Assembly (NCBI GenBank): GCA_963457665.1 | Contig: OY735207.1 | Coordinates: forward strand, 34,589,816-34,653,815 | DNA: 64,000 nucleotides | Direction: 5' to 3' | Origin: Thysanoteuthis rhombus | Lineage: Eukaryota; Mollusca; Cephalopoda; Oegopsida; Thysanoteuthidae | Part shown: piece by piece, positions 12,241 through 23,429 of the stretch | Position numbering within the stretch: the stretch's first letter is position 1 | How the letters are laid out: every line of letters starts with the position of its first letter | The notes under the pieces: model-generated | Database searches by the model: none | What the model saw: the letters and a program-made list of their open reading frames with translations, nothing else | What the model was told of the DNA's origin: nothing | Program-made: the position numbers and the translations under genes

Positions 12241-12548
12241 TGAAGATTTCTGAAAAGACAAGACTTAGGGACATCATAGAATCTATCAAAAATCTCAAAT
12301 GGCAGTGGGCTGGCCATGTTGCAAGAATGGCAGACAATCGATGGACATCGCGACTCACAACATGGATCCCCCGAGACCACATACGCAACCGAGGCCGACA
12401 AAGAGTTAGATGGAGAGACGAACTAAATAAGTTCAGGAAATACTGGCTCCAGGACGCCCATGATAGGGAAGTGTGGCAAATCCTGGGGAAGGTCTATGTC
12501 CAACGACGGACGCTAAAAGACTGATGATGATGATGATGATGATGACAG
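12240..12548 (+). mobile_element. RTE-like retrotransposon, 5'-truncated 3' end
   Basis: An uninterrupted 94-codon frame (12240-12524) holds the C-terminal tail of the RTE-like polyprotein: RDIIESIKNLKWQWAGHVAR, then NRWTSRLTTWIPRDH, KYWLQDAHDREVW and YVQRRTLKD with a stop. The stop codon runs straight into a (GAT)n tail, as in other RTE-type elements that end in microsatellites. Nothing homologous lies upstream of about 12240, so the insertion kept only about 300 bp. The open frame reflects a short, fairly young copy and not a host gene. Confidence 0.88.
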
Positions 12549-13044
12549 TTTGTGAAAAAAAGAAAAAAAAACACATCCACAAAAAACAAAAGGCATTGAA
12601 AGTAAGTTGTAAAACAGAGTATTTATCGGAGAGAGAATACTGGAACTTGGGTGTCTATGGCGAAGTTGGGACAATAAAAGGTATAATTCATTTAGAAAAT
12701 TTTGACTAACAAAAACAAAAAAAAAACAAAAAAACAAAAGAAAAACAGCATATAGTTATTACTATTGAGTTATACAGGATGAGTGAGAATTAATTCCCTT
12801 TCAGAAATTACAAGTAACTTTTGAATATCCGTGAATTTTTTTTTTTTTCTACTGAGATTAACCAGGGAATCAAAATAGATTTCCGATTGAGTTTCTTTCT
12901 ACCAACCCCATATATTACATGCATAAGAAGAGTGCCTACAGCAGAGCAATGGTTAGTAAGTTATACACGCAGGGCATTCTTCGCATTATTGATTCTCACT
13001 GGGTGCCTCATTATTGTACTCCGGTGCCAATCTAGACTGACTGA

Positions 13045-13140
13045 TGACTGGTATTGAGCGATAGTCAGCAGTTTAGTTTAGCAAGCCATTGTTGGTAAGT
13101 TCGATCCTCACCGGAACCTTTGTTGAGACCTCCCGAACTT
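13045..13140 (+). repeat. tRNA-derived SINE-like fragment
   Basis: The B-box-like aagttcgatcctcacc at about 13096-13111 follows an A-box-like tttagcaagccattg, at tRNA-like spacing. No full cloverleaf was drawn. Confidence 0.4.
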
Positions 13141-13442
13141 CGTGAACAAAAATCATGCGAAAGCAGGCTCCACCGATATCCTTCCTGAATCCTGACAGAA
13201 AATCGACCATTCACAGGCCAGCATTTACCAAGAACAAAGGAATTCACATGAATTGGCTTTCTCGCATTAATGATGAGCTAATAAGAGGATAAACATATCT
13301 ATGCATACGCTTGCATAACATACATTTACTAACAGACACATCAATAAACTGTAAGTAGCCTTTTCACTCACTTAATCCTTCCTAATATTTCAACATATGC
13401 ATACACACACAACAGGATACGTTGTTCCTCGGGTACTGCTAG

Positions 13443-13790
13443 TGTGGCGACCCCTATATTTTTGTCTGGTGTCAGATACGGAACCCTTCTTTTGGCTAGG
13501 TTTCTAAAGCATCACTTCCTTCGACGACTCTATAAAAGCCCGGAACGCACGTGGTCGAACGCCCCTTTACCCCGGTCTTTGAACCGGTGAAGTTCTCCGT
13601 TTCTCAGTCCGTTATTAGGCCCCGGCATCTCAAGCCGGTTATCTTCCTTTGCCCATCTCTAAACTTGCGGCCCTATTTATTGACCGTGGCTATATAAATA
13701 TATATTGTTTTGTCACTTTTGTTCCTCGATGGAAGTAATCGCAAGAACTTCATAGCTATCAAATGCAAACTTTGCGATTGCTATTTTTTG
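13443..13790 (+). mobile_element. LTR-like block (possible Ty3/gypsy solo LTR)
   Basis: Starts with tgtggcgacccc, contains a TATA-like ctataaaagcccgg near 13530 in a GC-richer context, and ends next to ttttggtgacc (13786-13796). That phrase resembles the junction and primer-binding region downstream of many Ty3/gypsy LTRs (tggtgacc...). No gag or pol was recognised after it, and no second LTR is present. Alternatives are a cellular promoter or another repeat. Confidence 0.4.
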
Positions 13791-13794
13791 GTGA

Positions 13795-14180
13795 CCACGC
13801 AAATGCTGCGTTCATTATTTTCGTCCCTCTAGCTCCTTCTTGCACCTATCCTGATTGACTGCCTTTTTTCTAATCTAGCTTGGTCAACTATACCACTCAT
13901 TATAACAGGCACGACTTATCAGGCTCCATTCGATTGATAGACGGAACGACATTACACCCTTTATGTCACGTGTCCCTTAAATTCTTTCTTTCTATATTTC
14001 GTTTTTACGCATAGGAATAACCTAAACCCAACAGGTCCCTTTCTCTTCTCTACTCTTGTTAACACAATCGAACGTATTGATATCTGCATTCCATGTATTT
14101 CATTCATATTCTTCATTTGTGCATTAAATGTATCTCTCATTTTTCACAAGTAAATATTTGAATATGTCTTTTTATTCCAT
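13795..14180 (+). repeat. Dispersed repeat, copy 1 (partner at 45.4 kb)
   Basis: The string gtcaactataccactcatta at 13883-13902 recurs at 45489-45508. Flanking similarity on both sides (gcaaatgctgc, ttatgtcacgtg, aggaataaccta) extends over about 400 bp. It lies directly after the LTR-like block, so it may be the internal leader of the same element. The 45-kb copy has no LTR-like neighbour. Confidence 0.6.
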
Positions 14181-14879
14181 TTGATATCTGCGTCCACATT
14201 TGTACTTGGCGCGCATGTTCTCTATACATCTCCCTTCCTTCATCAACTTTCCCAGTGACGTCGCCGCTAACACCAGACTACGTCGAAGCGAAATCCTTTG
14301 TCTACAACTTCTTCGCGCTACCCATTCCTCGACGAAAACTACTAGAACTATCCGGGACCATTATTTCTACAGACAGTTCACATTCAACCAGAATATTCCC
14401 CACACTTGTTTGATTTATATATAGAGAGAGAGAAAAAAAATTAAAGAAAGTACTACTCACTCAGTGATGGTTAGCTAACTCTACACTTCGCATGCGTTTT
14501 AAGCTACAAGCTGTAGGCATGAATAGTTGCATGTATCTTTCTACATCGCTTAATAACCCATATAGCATTTAAATGGCATGTTAGAGCCTTAAATAGTTAG
14601 GAGGAGTCTTTGCTGGGATGTAGATGTACTGAATCAATTGTGAATTAGTCATGTGGATTCCATACGAGTTGAAACAAGCAACTCATTACGAAACAAAGAC
14701 TCATTTACAATTTGCAGTTTGTTTTTTTTCATCTTACAATAATAAGCCATATATCAGGCTGTATTTGACTGCGTGAATCAGGAAGCAAACAACACATTCC
14801 CATGAAACTGCACGCGTGAAAAATGGGACAAGCAGGCATATTTTTAGTCAGTTTTTGAAATTAGAAAAAAACAAAACAA

Positions 14880-14936
14880 ACATTAGTAGTGTGAGGTCTA
14901 CGTTCGAGTTCATCCCTATAATATGATCTGATTCCG

Positions 14937-14983
<47 letters not shown>

Positions 14984-15172
14984 CCATACTAGAGGTCTGA
15001 TTCTGCTTATCCGTAAGTGGCCTCTGAGTAACTGAACTGGTACATTGTAACCAGCGGTATTGAATAAAGGTATCCCTGAATGCAATAACTTGAAGAATGC
15101 ATGTCGTTTTGCAACTGAATAATATTAGTATGAGGTCTGCAATTGCACTTTCTGTTTAGAGTGATCAGATTT

Positions 15173-15204
<32 letters not shown>

Positions 15205-15270
15205 TTGATACTAAAAGTCTGATTCTGTTTCTTTGTATGTGACCGCTCTGCAGGTAGAGGTACTGAATTG
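14880..15270 (+). repeat. Tandem duplication of a unit containing (TATC)n
   Basis: Two degenerate copies of the same about 200-bp unit. Each runs attagta..gtgaggtct, then gatc(TATC)n, then ggtctgattctg..., then a gtgacc/gtggcc segment. Copy 1 carries (TATC)n at about 14937-14983 and copy 2 at about 15173-15206. Confidence 0.7.
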
Positions 15271-15469
15271 AGATTTTATCTCCTATTGGGACCATTGTCC
15301 CCATCTGGATGTTTCGCAGGAGAAATGTTAAAGTAACCCATACTTGATGAGCCAATCCGTTTAAGGTTTACAGTAAGAACCAGCGACGCCTTCACGTTGA
15401 TCTCACGCAATTGACCATTCACTTGAACTTTACACATGACCACAAAGATTTGAACTGGAAATCGTATAC

Positions 15470-15830
15470 CTCTGCCAACACCATTGTCGGGGGGTAAATT
15501 GCGCTTAGATAGCTCCAAATTCAATCACTTTTTCCGTAGCCTATTCAACTCTCACAAAATTTCATTGAGAACTTTCGGAGATATCGTGTGGACTGACATG
15601 AAATTTTTGCGATTTTATGTGTTGCGGACATATAACTAAAACACATGAAATGTATAGAAAAAACGGAAAGACATCTCTCAATCAGAAAAAAAAAATTTCT
15701 TAAATTCGCCTCTGAATTCAACCAACTCTTCCTTACCATATTGTCCACTTTGCCACAATTTTATTGAAATTCATTTTGTACTTTTCGAGTCGTCTTGTGG
15801 ACTGACAAAAAGACGTACACGACCGAATAT
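15470..15830 (+). repeat. Dispersed repeat with two adjacent copies
   Basis: Two neighbouring copies share the phrases ttcattgagaactttcgg / attcattttgtacttttcg followed by cttgtggactgacaaa (15558-15600 and 15765-15805). A third copy is at 32.9-33.1 kb. This 'aaatttcat..gagaactttcggagatat..gtggactgaca' text is a widely dispersed type of invertebrate repeat. Its parent element was not identified. Confidence 0.5.
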
Positions 15831-16337
15831 ATATACTTCTCAAACTTTCTCTGCTGGTCAGAGGTAAACTAATTGGCAAAATATGGATTCTCGAGTTTTT
15901 TGGGTGAATACTTATCAAGATTAGCTTAGTCTGGCCCATGGCTACAATTGAAGCGCTCGGAGAACTAAATTGACGAATTGTCTGCTAAATTAACCAGTAA
16001 CTAGGGGGTCAGTCGAATTTTAGTTGAGCGAGTAGAGTCACTGAACCTTACTGTAAAAGATAAAGGACATCTTGCTGAGTGAGCACAGAGTATTTTATTT
16101 GACCAAAATCAGCTCATCAGATCAAAAGTTATGAAAGTTTCAAGTTACGATTTTTAAAAAAGAATAAGAAATTGGTGTAATGAAATCTTGAATTCCCACA
16201 CGGATCAAAAGAGAAAAATGATGCGAAATGAAAATCTTTTTACTACAAAATTTGCCCCTTTTGAGGATGAATTTTGAGGGAAATAGGTAAATCACTATGT
16301 GGAATTCATATTACATATTTATATTCTCGTAAGACCC

Positions 16338-16420
16338 ATGTTTAGATCATCTACCATTAGTTGGAGGTCGTGTTGGTTCTCTGCGAAAAGGACGATATCG
16401 TCTGCAAATCTAAGGTTGCT
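16338..16420 (-). mobile_element. Inverted 5' segment of an RTE-like insertion
   Basis: Minus-strand translation reads SNLRFADDIVLFAENQHDLQ, which is the reverse transcriptase active-site block with the catalytic FADD intact (16394-16405). It lies head to head with the plus-strand remainder of the same element, which starts at about 16421. The inverted piece comes from upstream in the element, and roughly 25-30 codons between the two parts are missing. That is the signature expected of twin priming during insertion. Confidence 0.75.
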
Positions 16421-16988
16421 CAAGTCGGCAAGGTAGACCACTACATCTACCTAGGACAACGAATCTCTATGAGATCCTCAAAAAAAGAGGAAATCAAGAG
16501 AAGAATCACTTTGGGATGGCAAGCCTTCAGCAGAGTAAGCTTAACTTTCAAAAACCAGATGATCCCAATAATCCTAAAAAGAAGAGTATACAACCATTCT
16601 CCTGATAGTTACTTATGGAGCTGAAACATGGAACCTAACCAAGAGACAAACCTGCAAGCTGAGAAGAATGTAACGTGCGTATGAGAGAATCATGCTCAAC
16701 CTCACATGGAGGGATCAAAAGACAGCACAGTATATAAGGAAGAAAACGAGTGTCTGTGACATCATACAAACTATTAAAAAAACTCAAATGGCAATGGGCA
16801 GGCCATGTTGCAAGAATGAAAGACAACATGGATCCCCAGAGATCACATAAGAAACCGAGGCCGACAGAACGCAAGAGGTGAACTAGACAGATACAGGAAA
16901 TACTGGCTCTGCGACGCCCATGATAGAGAATTGTGACGAATCCTGGGGAAGGTCTATGTCCAACGACGGACTTTAAAAGACTGATGAT
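16421..16988 (+). mobile_element. RTE-like retrotransposon tail
   Basis: Plus-strand frames give KVDHYIYLGQRISMRSSKKE, EIKRRITLGWQAFSRVSLTF, then across frame breaks ETWNLTKRQTCKLRRM, KWQWAGHVARMKD, IPRDHIRNRGRQ, KYWLCDAHDRELW and YVQRRTLKD with a stop near 16983. It ends in tgatgatta, a very short tail. The order agrees with the other copies. Several indels prevent translation of the whole. Confidence 0.85.
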
Positions 16989-16999
16989 TAAGACCTATG

Positions 17000-18400
17000 T
17001 TTTCAAGGTAATTGTTTCTATGGTTTGTCAGTCGAACAGGTTTAATTCGGCAGAACATACGTTTTGAGCGGTGTTGCCTTTTTAGCTTTTTTGGAATTGG
17101 ATTTATTTTTCTTATTTAGCCACAAATTCAGAACCTTGCTTCTAGCTTCCAATCTTATATTAATCAATATTTACATTAATATTACAATCAAAATATTGGC
17201 TCCCGTCTTGTGTAATAGCAGTAGTAATATTATCATAGGTCAAGTTATTGCTGATGTTTCGTAACAAAAGGGGCTGAATTTTGACCAGAAATCAGCTAAA
17301 AAGACACCATTGGGATGGAGTAGTAAGATCCAAAGTAGGCGTTTGCAAAACTGTGTTCAAAAATTTCTCAAATAAGTTTATGAGAATGCTTAAAACATTA
17401 AATTTCGATGCTATTAGTTACATAATTCTGTGACTTTCATTTATCATCGATTATTTCGCTCATAAAATAGTAATTCCGTAAAGCGACATAGTAAAATACT
17501 CAGGGGACAGTGGCGTAATCTAAGGTAATTCCGAACAAAGCATGGAGAATTCAGATTGAAAGTTTCTTTCATTATTTTAACATGGAGGCGGTACGAGAGC
17601 TGAACAGACCAAGGTGTCTTAGTGAACCATTTGCGTGCATTGCAATGAGGCGATCTTTGCTCGCCAAAACAACATTATCTACCTACTTTGGAATTTAGAA
17701 GAAAAAAAATGAATATCTATCGACGGAGAATTAATCAAGGAACGAGTTATGATTATTTGGTAGAGGGAAATTTTTCATGAGAAGAAAATCTCGATTGATT
17801 TAAATGGCGTGGTAGCAATCTGGTTATTTTTCGATCATATTTGTCACGTGACTGACAGTTCCTGTATCCATCGTTTAATGGCAGGCATCCATCTTCAGTA
17901 TGCATGCATCAGTCACGTGCTGTGAGTTATTACTCGGGTGTTGGCAGTCGGTCGACCTTTAAAAAGTAAATTGTGAACTAAGCTGATGCATTTACATGCC
18001 GTAAATCCACGATATATTTCAATAAAGATGAAAAGATGGTAAACGAAGCAGTACTTTATTTAGTCTATATTGAAATACAAAATGTTTCCAGTTCAGGACA
18101 TTAACCTCAATTCTATCAAAAACTGAATTGATTAGAATTTTTAAAGGAATTAATCTTTTTGATATAAACACCTTTCGGTTCTCTCGGGTAGTTTTTGAGA
18201 TGTCCTAAAATTAAATACGAAGGGATTCATTCATACAAAATCATGTCGACAAATCTTTTTATTTTTATTTTACAAAAGTAACTGTTTCATAAATAGATTC
18301 GTAATCAATGAATAAATAGTGAAAGTTTCATTGATTAGTTGAATTCTAGAATTCCAGTACAAATGCAAGTGTATATTTGGAACAGAAAATTTTCCAATTC
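17000..18400. other. Non-coding stretch
   Basis: No gene recognised. An 11-bp inverted repeat, cacgtgactga (17845-17855) and tcagtcacgtg (17909-17919), brackets 53 bp. Each arm holds a CACGTG E-box palindrome. Confidence 0.5.
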
Positions 18401-18423
18401 TCTTCAAGGTGTCGCCAGGCTAA

Positions 18424-18474
18424 CTCCCACGACATGGGAGCTAGCTCATCCAGCACCCAGCTGAGAGAGGGTGC
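18424..18474. other. Two adjacent short hairpins
   Basis: CTCCCA cgaca TGGGAG at 18424-18440 and GCACCC agctgagaga GGGTGC at 18453-18474 form two perfect 6-bp stems 12 nt apart, in a GC-richer patch of about 100 bp. Function is unknown. It may be part of a structured SINE body. Confidence 0.4.
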
Positions 18475-19035
18475 CACAAGTATACTCCCCAGGGTAATTC
18501 TTTTTCATTTCATGGGCTCATCTTTTTTACCTCAATATTAATTTTTTGGAACATTACAATGAAAAGGATTAAATGTGAAAACCATTAAGGTACACCAATC
18601 ATCTCCGTACCTGCGGTGAAAAAATCCCAGCAACACCATTTTAAAGCGTGTCGAACTCAACACTGATAACTCATACAAGAGAGTCAGGATCCACGATGCA
18701 GTTTTAAAAAGTGGAAGGGCACAAAGTTAGTTCTTGTCAGAAGCGCCCCATGATTGGTACCGCAGTGAACTTTTCAAAAATTGACTTTCCTAAGCTCATG
18801 GACGTTCAACTATCATCAGACTAGTTTACGTGGCAGTCACAAATGTCATTAATGGTCTCTAAATTTTGATGTAAAACGTAAACACCAGATAATATCAATG
18901 AACAATGCAACTATTGTACACAAGCTGAACCGACGTTTCTCTGTGCGTAAAGCGTGCAGCGTATAGAGCTGGTTAATCAACATCATTTAAACATCTATCT
19001 AAACAAACAGATAGTTTAATCATGGTTGTTTAAAG

Positions 19036-19095
19036 ATGTAATATCAAGTGGAGTATTTACTTGATATTGGTTGGTCCAGTGAAATCTTTAAACTG
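19036..19095. repeat. MITE-like nested hairpin
   Basis: The inner stem aatatcaag..cttgatatt (about 19048-19076) sits within an outer pair tttaaagat..atctttaaa. This is a small palindromic element or hairpin. Confidence 0.35.
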
Positions 19096-19220
19096 GCAAT
19101 GCTCTGAGAGTATCTAAACCAGAAAATCAGTGTCTCGATGTATGTATTTATTTGTATAAGTATTGTAATTATATGTGTTTATACTTAAAAGTGCACATTT
19201 ATGCTGAAGCGTTGCTGGAC

Positions 19221-19230
19221 CGTTATAAAT
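19221..19230 (+). promoter_or_regulatory. TATA-like core promoter motif
   Basis: ttataaatac lies just upstream of a GC-rich cggggcccgac. No gene follows, so it may belong to an LTR relic or be fortuitous. Confidence 0.15.
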
Positions 19231-19535
19231 ACGGGGCCCGACTGTCGTATCCTGTTTTGTCGAGTTACATCTAATCCAAATATGGGTAATTTTGTTTCAT
19301 CGTGTTTCCCCGTGTTCCAAACTTGTACTTGTATTGTATCCGTAAAGTTATCCTGAAAACATGCTGGCAGATGAGAAATAAGGAAATTGATAAGACTTAC
19401 AACATTGAAATATGCTGTCCATTATCTTCGAAATCAATCTAAAGATCGATTTCTTAACCAGTTCAATAAAAGGGGTTTTAGGGATAAATATATAATTTCA
19501 TATGACCCCAAATAGCTTTATATGTATAGGCCCGT

Positions 19536-19605
19536 GTGTATTTCTATTATTATTCGGACTATCCTCATCTTGGTTGTTTTTCATACAACGTTTCGGCAAT
19601 TCAGA
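19536..19605 (-). repeat. Partial copy of the structured dispersed repeat
   Basis: Shares cggactatcctcatcttggt and the catacaacgtttcgg segment with the fuller copies at 27.6 and 33.2 kb. Similarity stops after the gaaacg motif. Confidence 0.65.
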
Positions 19606-20030
19606 GATGGCCCGTGTGTAATATGGAACTTAGTAAATACATTACAAACCTTGCGTGTATGTGCTTTACTTTTAATAATGTTGCAAAGAAACCTGATCAA
19701 CCAATGAACATAGCGGTGGTTACATAAGTCCATCATCGTAAATTTTTAAAAGAAGGTATTACGAAACCTGTTATCTATTTAGCAGCAGCATTTTTTTCTA
19801 CCATAGTCGGGAGATGGGGTGAGGTTTGAATTGAGGCTGTTCATTCGATCCATCTTTGCAAATGTAGTATATCAAGTGTGTAGAGATTAGGAGACACCCG
19901 GTGATGCTGCCGGTCGGACTCTTGTTGTAGATTGATGAAGAAAGACGTGGTCATGAGTGTTATGAGAGCATTGGACCAGCAAGGATAGATGGATCAATCA
20001 AGTAAAATGGATTTTGACAGGTTTATTATG

Positions 20031-20060
20031 AACATCTAGATTCTCCAGAATCTAGATGTT
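20031..20060. repeat. Perfect 14-bp inverted repeat
   Basis: aacatctagattct (20031-20044), two bases, then agaatctagatgtt (20047-20060). The spacer is too short to be a hairpin loop in RNA but allows a DNA cruciform. It may be the centre of a palindromic insertion. Confidence 0.8.
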
Positions 20061-20243
20061 TCTAGATATTTTTTTCACTCCATCTAATGTGTCTTCCGTG
20101 GAAAATACCTGTAATGTCATCAATAGAATCTATTCTGACCGTATTCATTCTATTATCATTATCGCTGCTTATCAATACTAATATAGTTTAACCTTACACG
20201 TTAAGGTATTGCAGGATATGCTCTTGGAAAATTTGAAAATTCT

Positions 20244-20690
20244 TTGCAGATATCCGAAGATATCTTAGGAAAATTGAAACACTTCACTTGTTGCTTATAT
20301 GGTCAGCCCTGTTTCAGCAAAGCAGACAGCTCGCGTCAACAATTAAAGATAAAGTGTGATAACAATGGTAGACTAGATTCTTCAAAGACAACGGATACAA
20401 CAAGCCTGCCTTCTTGTACCAAAAGCGCTCATGAAGCATATCAAGAGAAATTTCCAAGTGGGAACCCGAAAGAGATTCAATGGAAACTTCCAACAATTGC
20501 CAGGGACATGGATGGACTATGATTCGAGAGAACTTGGGGCCACTATAATGTGAAGGAGATATGCTGCCACAACAGATTGTTGAAATGTTGGTGTCAACTG
20601 AAATAAAATAAGTGACAATGAAGATGAAATTGAGGTACCCGATATGGACGTGTCTGGTGTTTCTGGAGCTGATTCAGAAAGACAGTAAAT
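20244..20690 (+). pseudogene. Degenerate protein-like fragment, unidentified family
   Basis: A 92-codon frame (20244-20522) contains HFTCCLYGQPCFSKADS, NNGRLDSSKTTDTTSLPSC and IQWKLPTIARDMDGL. After a stop, another frame gives an acidic NEDEIEVPDMDVSG stretch before a stop at about 20690. The layout (a Phe-x-Cys-x2-Tyr-Gly motif, a Leu-Pro-Pro-Cys-like motif, an 'IQW' motif, then an acidic end) resembles a poorly described invertebrate protein family often found in repeat-rich genomes. I cannot name it with certainty. The frame break and lack of splice sites suggest a pseudogene or a piece of a mobile element. Confidence 0.4.
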
Positions 20691-20699
20691 TAATGATGG

Positions 20700-22900
20700 T
20701 TGGATGTTTATTGAAATTTATGCCCAATTTAGCAAATAGTACACACTAATTTACTCTTCATGTACATTTGAGAGATTTTTTTTGTTAAAAAAAACAAAAC
20801 AAATTATTTGTTATTCTTTTTCATATTCTCAAGAAATTCACATAATTGACTAAAATTACTGTTAGGATAAATGAAAAAGTTTTTTTTTCAATTCCTTGTG
20901 TCTGGAAACCATAATTCAGCCTTTTGAAATACTCAGACATATCAGTCGGAGTATAAGATATAAAATTCTAGATTTTTGATGGATGCTGGCGACCATTTTG
21001 TTTTTATGCAAATGAGGTAGTTCACCCCCAACTCTTTTTTTTTTCTCTGGAACATCTTATTCCTGAAAGAGGATATTCCAAAAAAACATTTCGATACCTT
21101 ACTCATAGATTTTGGGGAAGTGCACGTTGGTTCTATTGACCCCAGGATTATACATATTGCGTCCCAGAGTTTCGCACCCTCCACTCTCAATCGCTTAGTT
21201 GCGGGGTCAGCAGGTACCACACGGCGCCTCTTTGAAGTAGTAAGTAGGAAAAAATGTCTAGACGCCAAACTGAACCATCAGGTTGAGAAAATCTTTCCAA
21301 CGAAATACTCACATAAGCGACTCATTTTGATGAATGTGTAAGCACGTGTGGTGTGCACGACCGAGATGGTGTAATATTTTGCAAATTTCGTGAGCGCTTA
21401 TTGAAGTGTGTCGGCGGGGGTGGAGTGCGAGAAGTATCATCGAACAAATGCAAAGAAATATTATAGCCTAGTGTGTGTAAGGGAGGGAAGAGAGAGGTTG
21501 AGGAAGAGTTTGAAATGTATATTTTTGCTTTCTTTTTTTTTTGGTTCTCAAATTCGCTTCATGTTGGCTTTTCGCCAATATTCTTTCTATTTTATACACT
21601 TCTTTCGTTTTTAACCCCCCCCCCCTTTTTAATGGATTTGAGTAGTCTTATTCCCCTCTCTTGCTCTATCAAGAGATATCAATGATATCCAAGACCGAGT
21701 TTGGTTTTGGATATCATATTATTGTGTCTTTGATATGTAGCCATTATTCTCATACACATACTCTCTCTATATATATATCTCTCACTGTTTTTCTCCTTCT
21801 ATGTCGCTCTCCGGCTATGTCTCCTCCTTACTATCTATTTGTAGTTCTTAAATGTTTCAAGTAAAAAAAAAAAAAAATCTCATGACAAAAACAATCATTC
21901 CAGATCATAAGATTTCCCCATTTCTTTTCTTTTATATCGACGAAGTTAGAAAAAGTTTACTAATGTTATTTTTACATAACTGAGTCAGATAAGAGTTCAT
22001 ATATATGTGCGTAATTTATCTCACTTCTTTCTTCTCCGACTCGTAAATTAGATTACTTTCGATCTAAACGGAAAATACGTTCTCTTTCTTTCTTACTCAA
22101 CTTGGTGGGTGATTTAATTTTATTTCTAAAGCAACCGGATTTTAGCACGTGCACACTTAATTACATTCAGTTCACTCGCTGCCCAATGTAATAAGAAAAA
22201 AAAATCATCTCTTACTTTTTCGTAGGTACATGAAATAGAGCCCAATGAAAAAAAAAAAAAAGCATTTGTTTTAAACCACAAATATTGCTTTTTCAACATA
22301 ATCTCCGTTCTGCTCAAAGTTCTTAGATCAGCGGTGAGTATCAATCACATAAATCGAACATTCTACCATAGCGTCCAGTAAATAACAATATGGCTGACTA
22401 CGGCCGTATTGATACATCCTTGTACATATACTATATACACTGAGTGCAATGACATACTTCTTCACTCGTATCACACTCAAGCACGCTCACTCTGTCCCTG
22501 TCTCTATCTCTGCTTGTCTTTCTTAAACTTACGGTAAAGGTATGCAAACGTATTTTCCCCCTTTGTTACGCCTAACTTTTGCCTATTTTCTGGCAACTGA
22601 AACCAAAATTAATACTGCGAAGGAGAAATTACAGCAATACGTTTTAAAATTCAACGAAGAAAAAGTCTGTGAGCGTCATGTGCGATAATAACGATGTTTT
22701 ATCCTTTAAAGTTGAGTAATTTCTCTATTTTTGTCTGAATTTCTGAGGCGAATTGTAGTTACTTTTACTATAATACATTGACTCATTAGGACCAGTTTTT
22801 CTTGTTTCTGCTGTTTTCATCGGAAAGTAGAGATGCTAAAACGTTATGATACAAATAGCAAATACGAATAAAATCGATTTGAATGTACCATTTCTCTGCT
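20700..22900. other. Non-coding stretch
   Basis: No gene recognised. It contains pyrimidine-rich patches near 21530-21620 and 21760-21800, and homopolymer runs. Short frames overlap these tracts and are not convincing. Confidence 0.45.
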
Positions 22901-22984
22901 GAAGGCACATTTGTATGCCAATACCACTAATAAGACATATGCACATTGACATACACAAAGATACATGCACGAATAACACGCTGC

Positions 22985-23230
22985 ATTTACTTTTGTTAGT
23001 TACTGGAGGCACTAGTCATCAGCGTTCGAGCCTTGGTAAAAACTTACCAAAGCTGATTTTAAAGGCAAGTAAACTGTCCCACTTGAAGACTGATTCAACA
23101 AAATATCGCTCCTATTTTGTTGTAGCTGCTGGGAGGATGTTGAAGTGGGCATCAAACTGTCTTACGATGGCTCTACTCCTTGGTTTTGAATCGGAGTTGT
23201 CGGTCTATTGAACTGGTTGCCAAACATGAC
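22985..23230 (+). repeat. tRNA-derived SINE-like element
   Basis: The tRNA-like head has a B-box-like gcgttcgagcctt (about 23021-23033). It is followed by a body, taaactgtcccacttgaag then gattcaacaaaatatcgctc then attttgttgtagc. That body is also recognisable at 55195-55260, which supports a repeat family. Confidence 0.5.
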
Positions 23231-23259
23231 TGGAGGGTCCCTGTTTACCTTGCTATTTA

Positions 23260-23370
23260 CACGTAGACGGAGGAATTAGTGCAAAGTGAATGCAAACTGT
23301 CTCAGTCGGAATTCGAACTCGGTCCATCGAGTCCACGTTTCATGCTACTCGTATAACTCCTTTTAACCAT
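23260..23370 (-). repeat. tRNA-derived SINE-like element, opposite strand
   Basis: Minus strand: an A-box-like ggttaaaaggagttat, then the B-box ccgagttcgaattcc at 23310-23324. It is tail to tail with the preceding SINE-like copy. Confidence 0.45.
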
Positions 23371-23429
23371 TATCAATTTCATTGTAATTGTGGCTGCGTT
23401 TTATTGCAACGGCTATTAGTCTACGCCAG

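Noticed and set aside
14937-15206. CRISPR-like array
   Set aside because: The regular text is a (TATC)n microsatellite inside a two-copy tandem repeat. There are no spacer and repeat units, and the DNA is eukaryotic.
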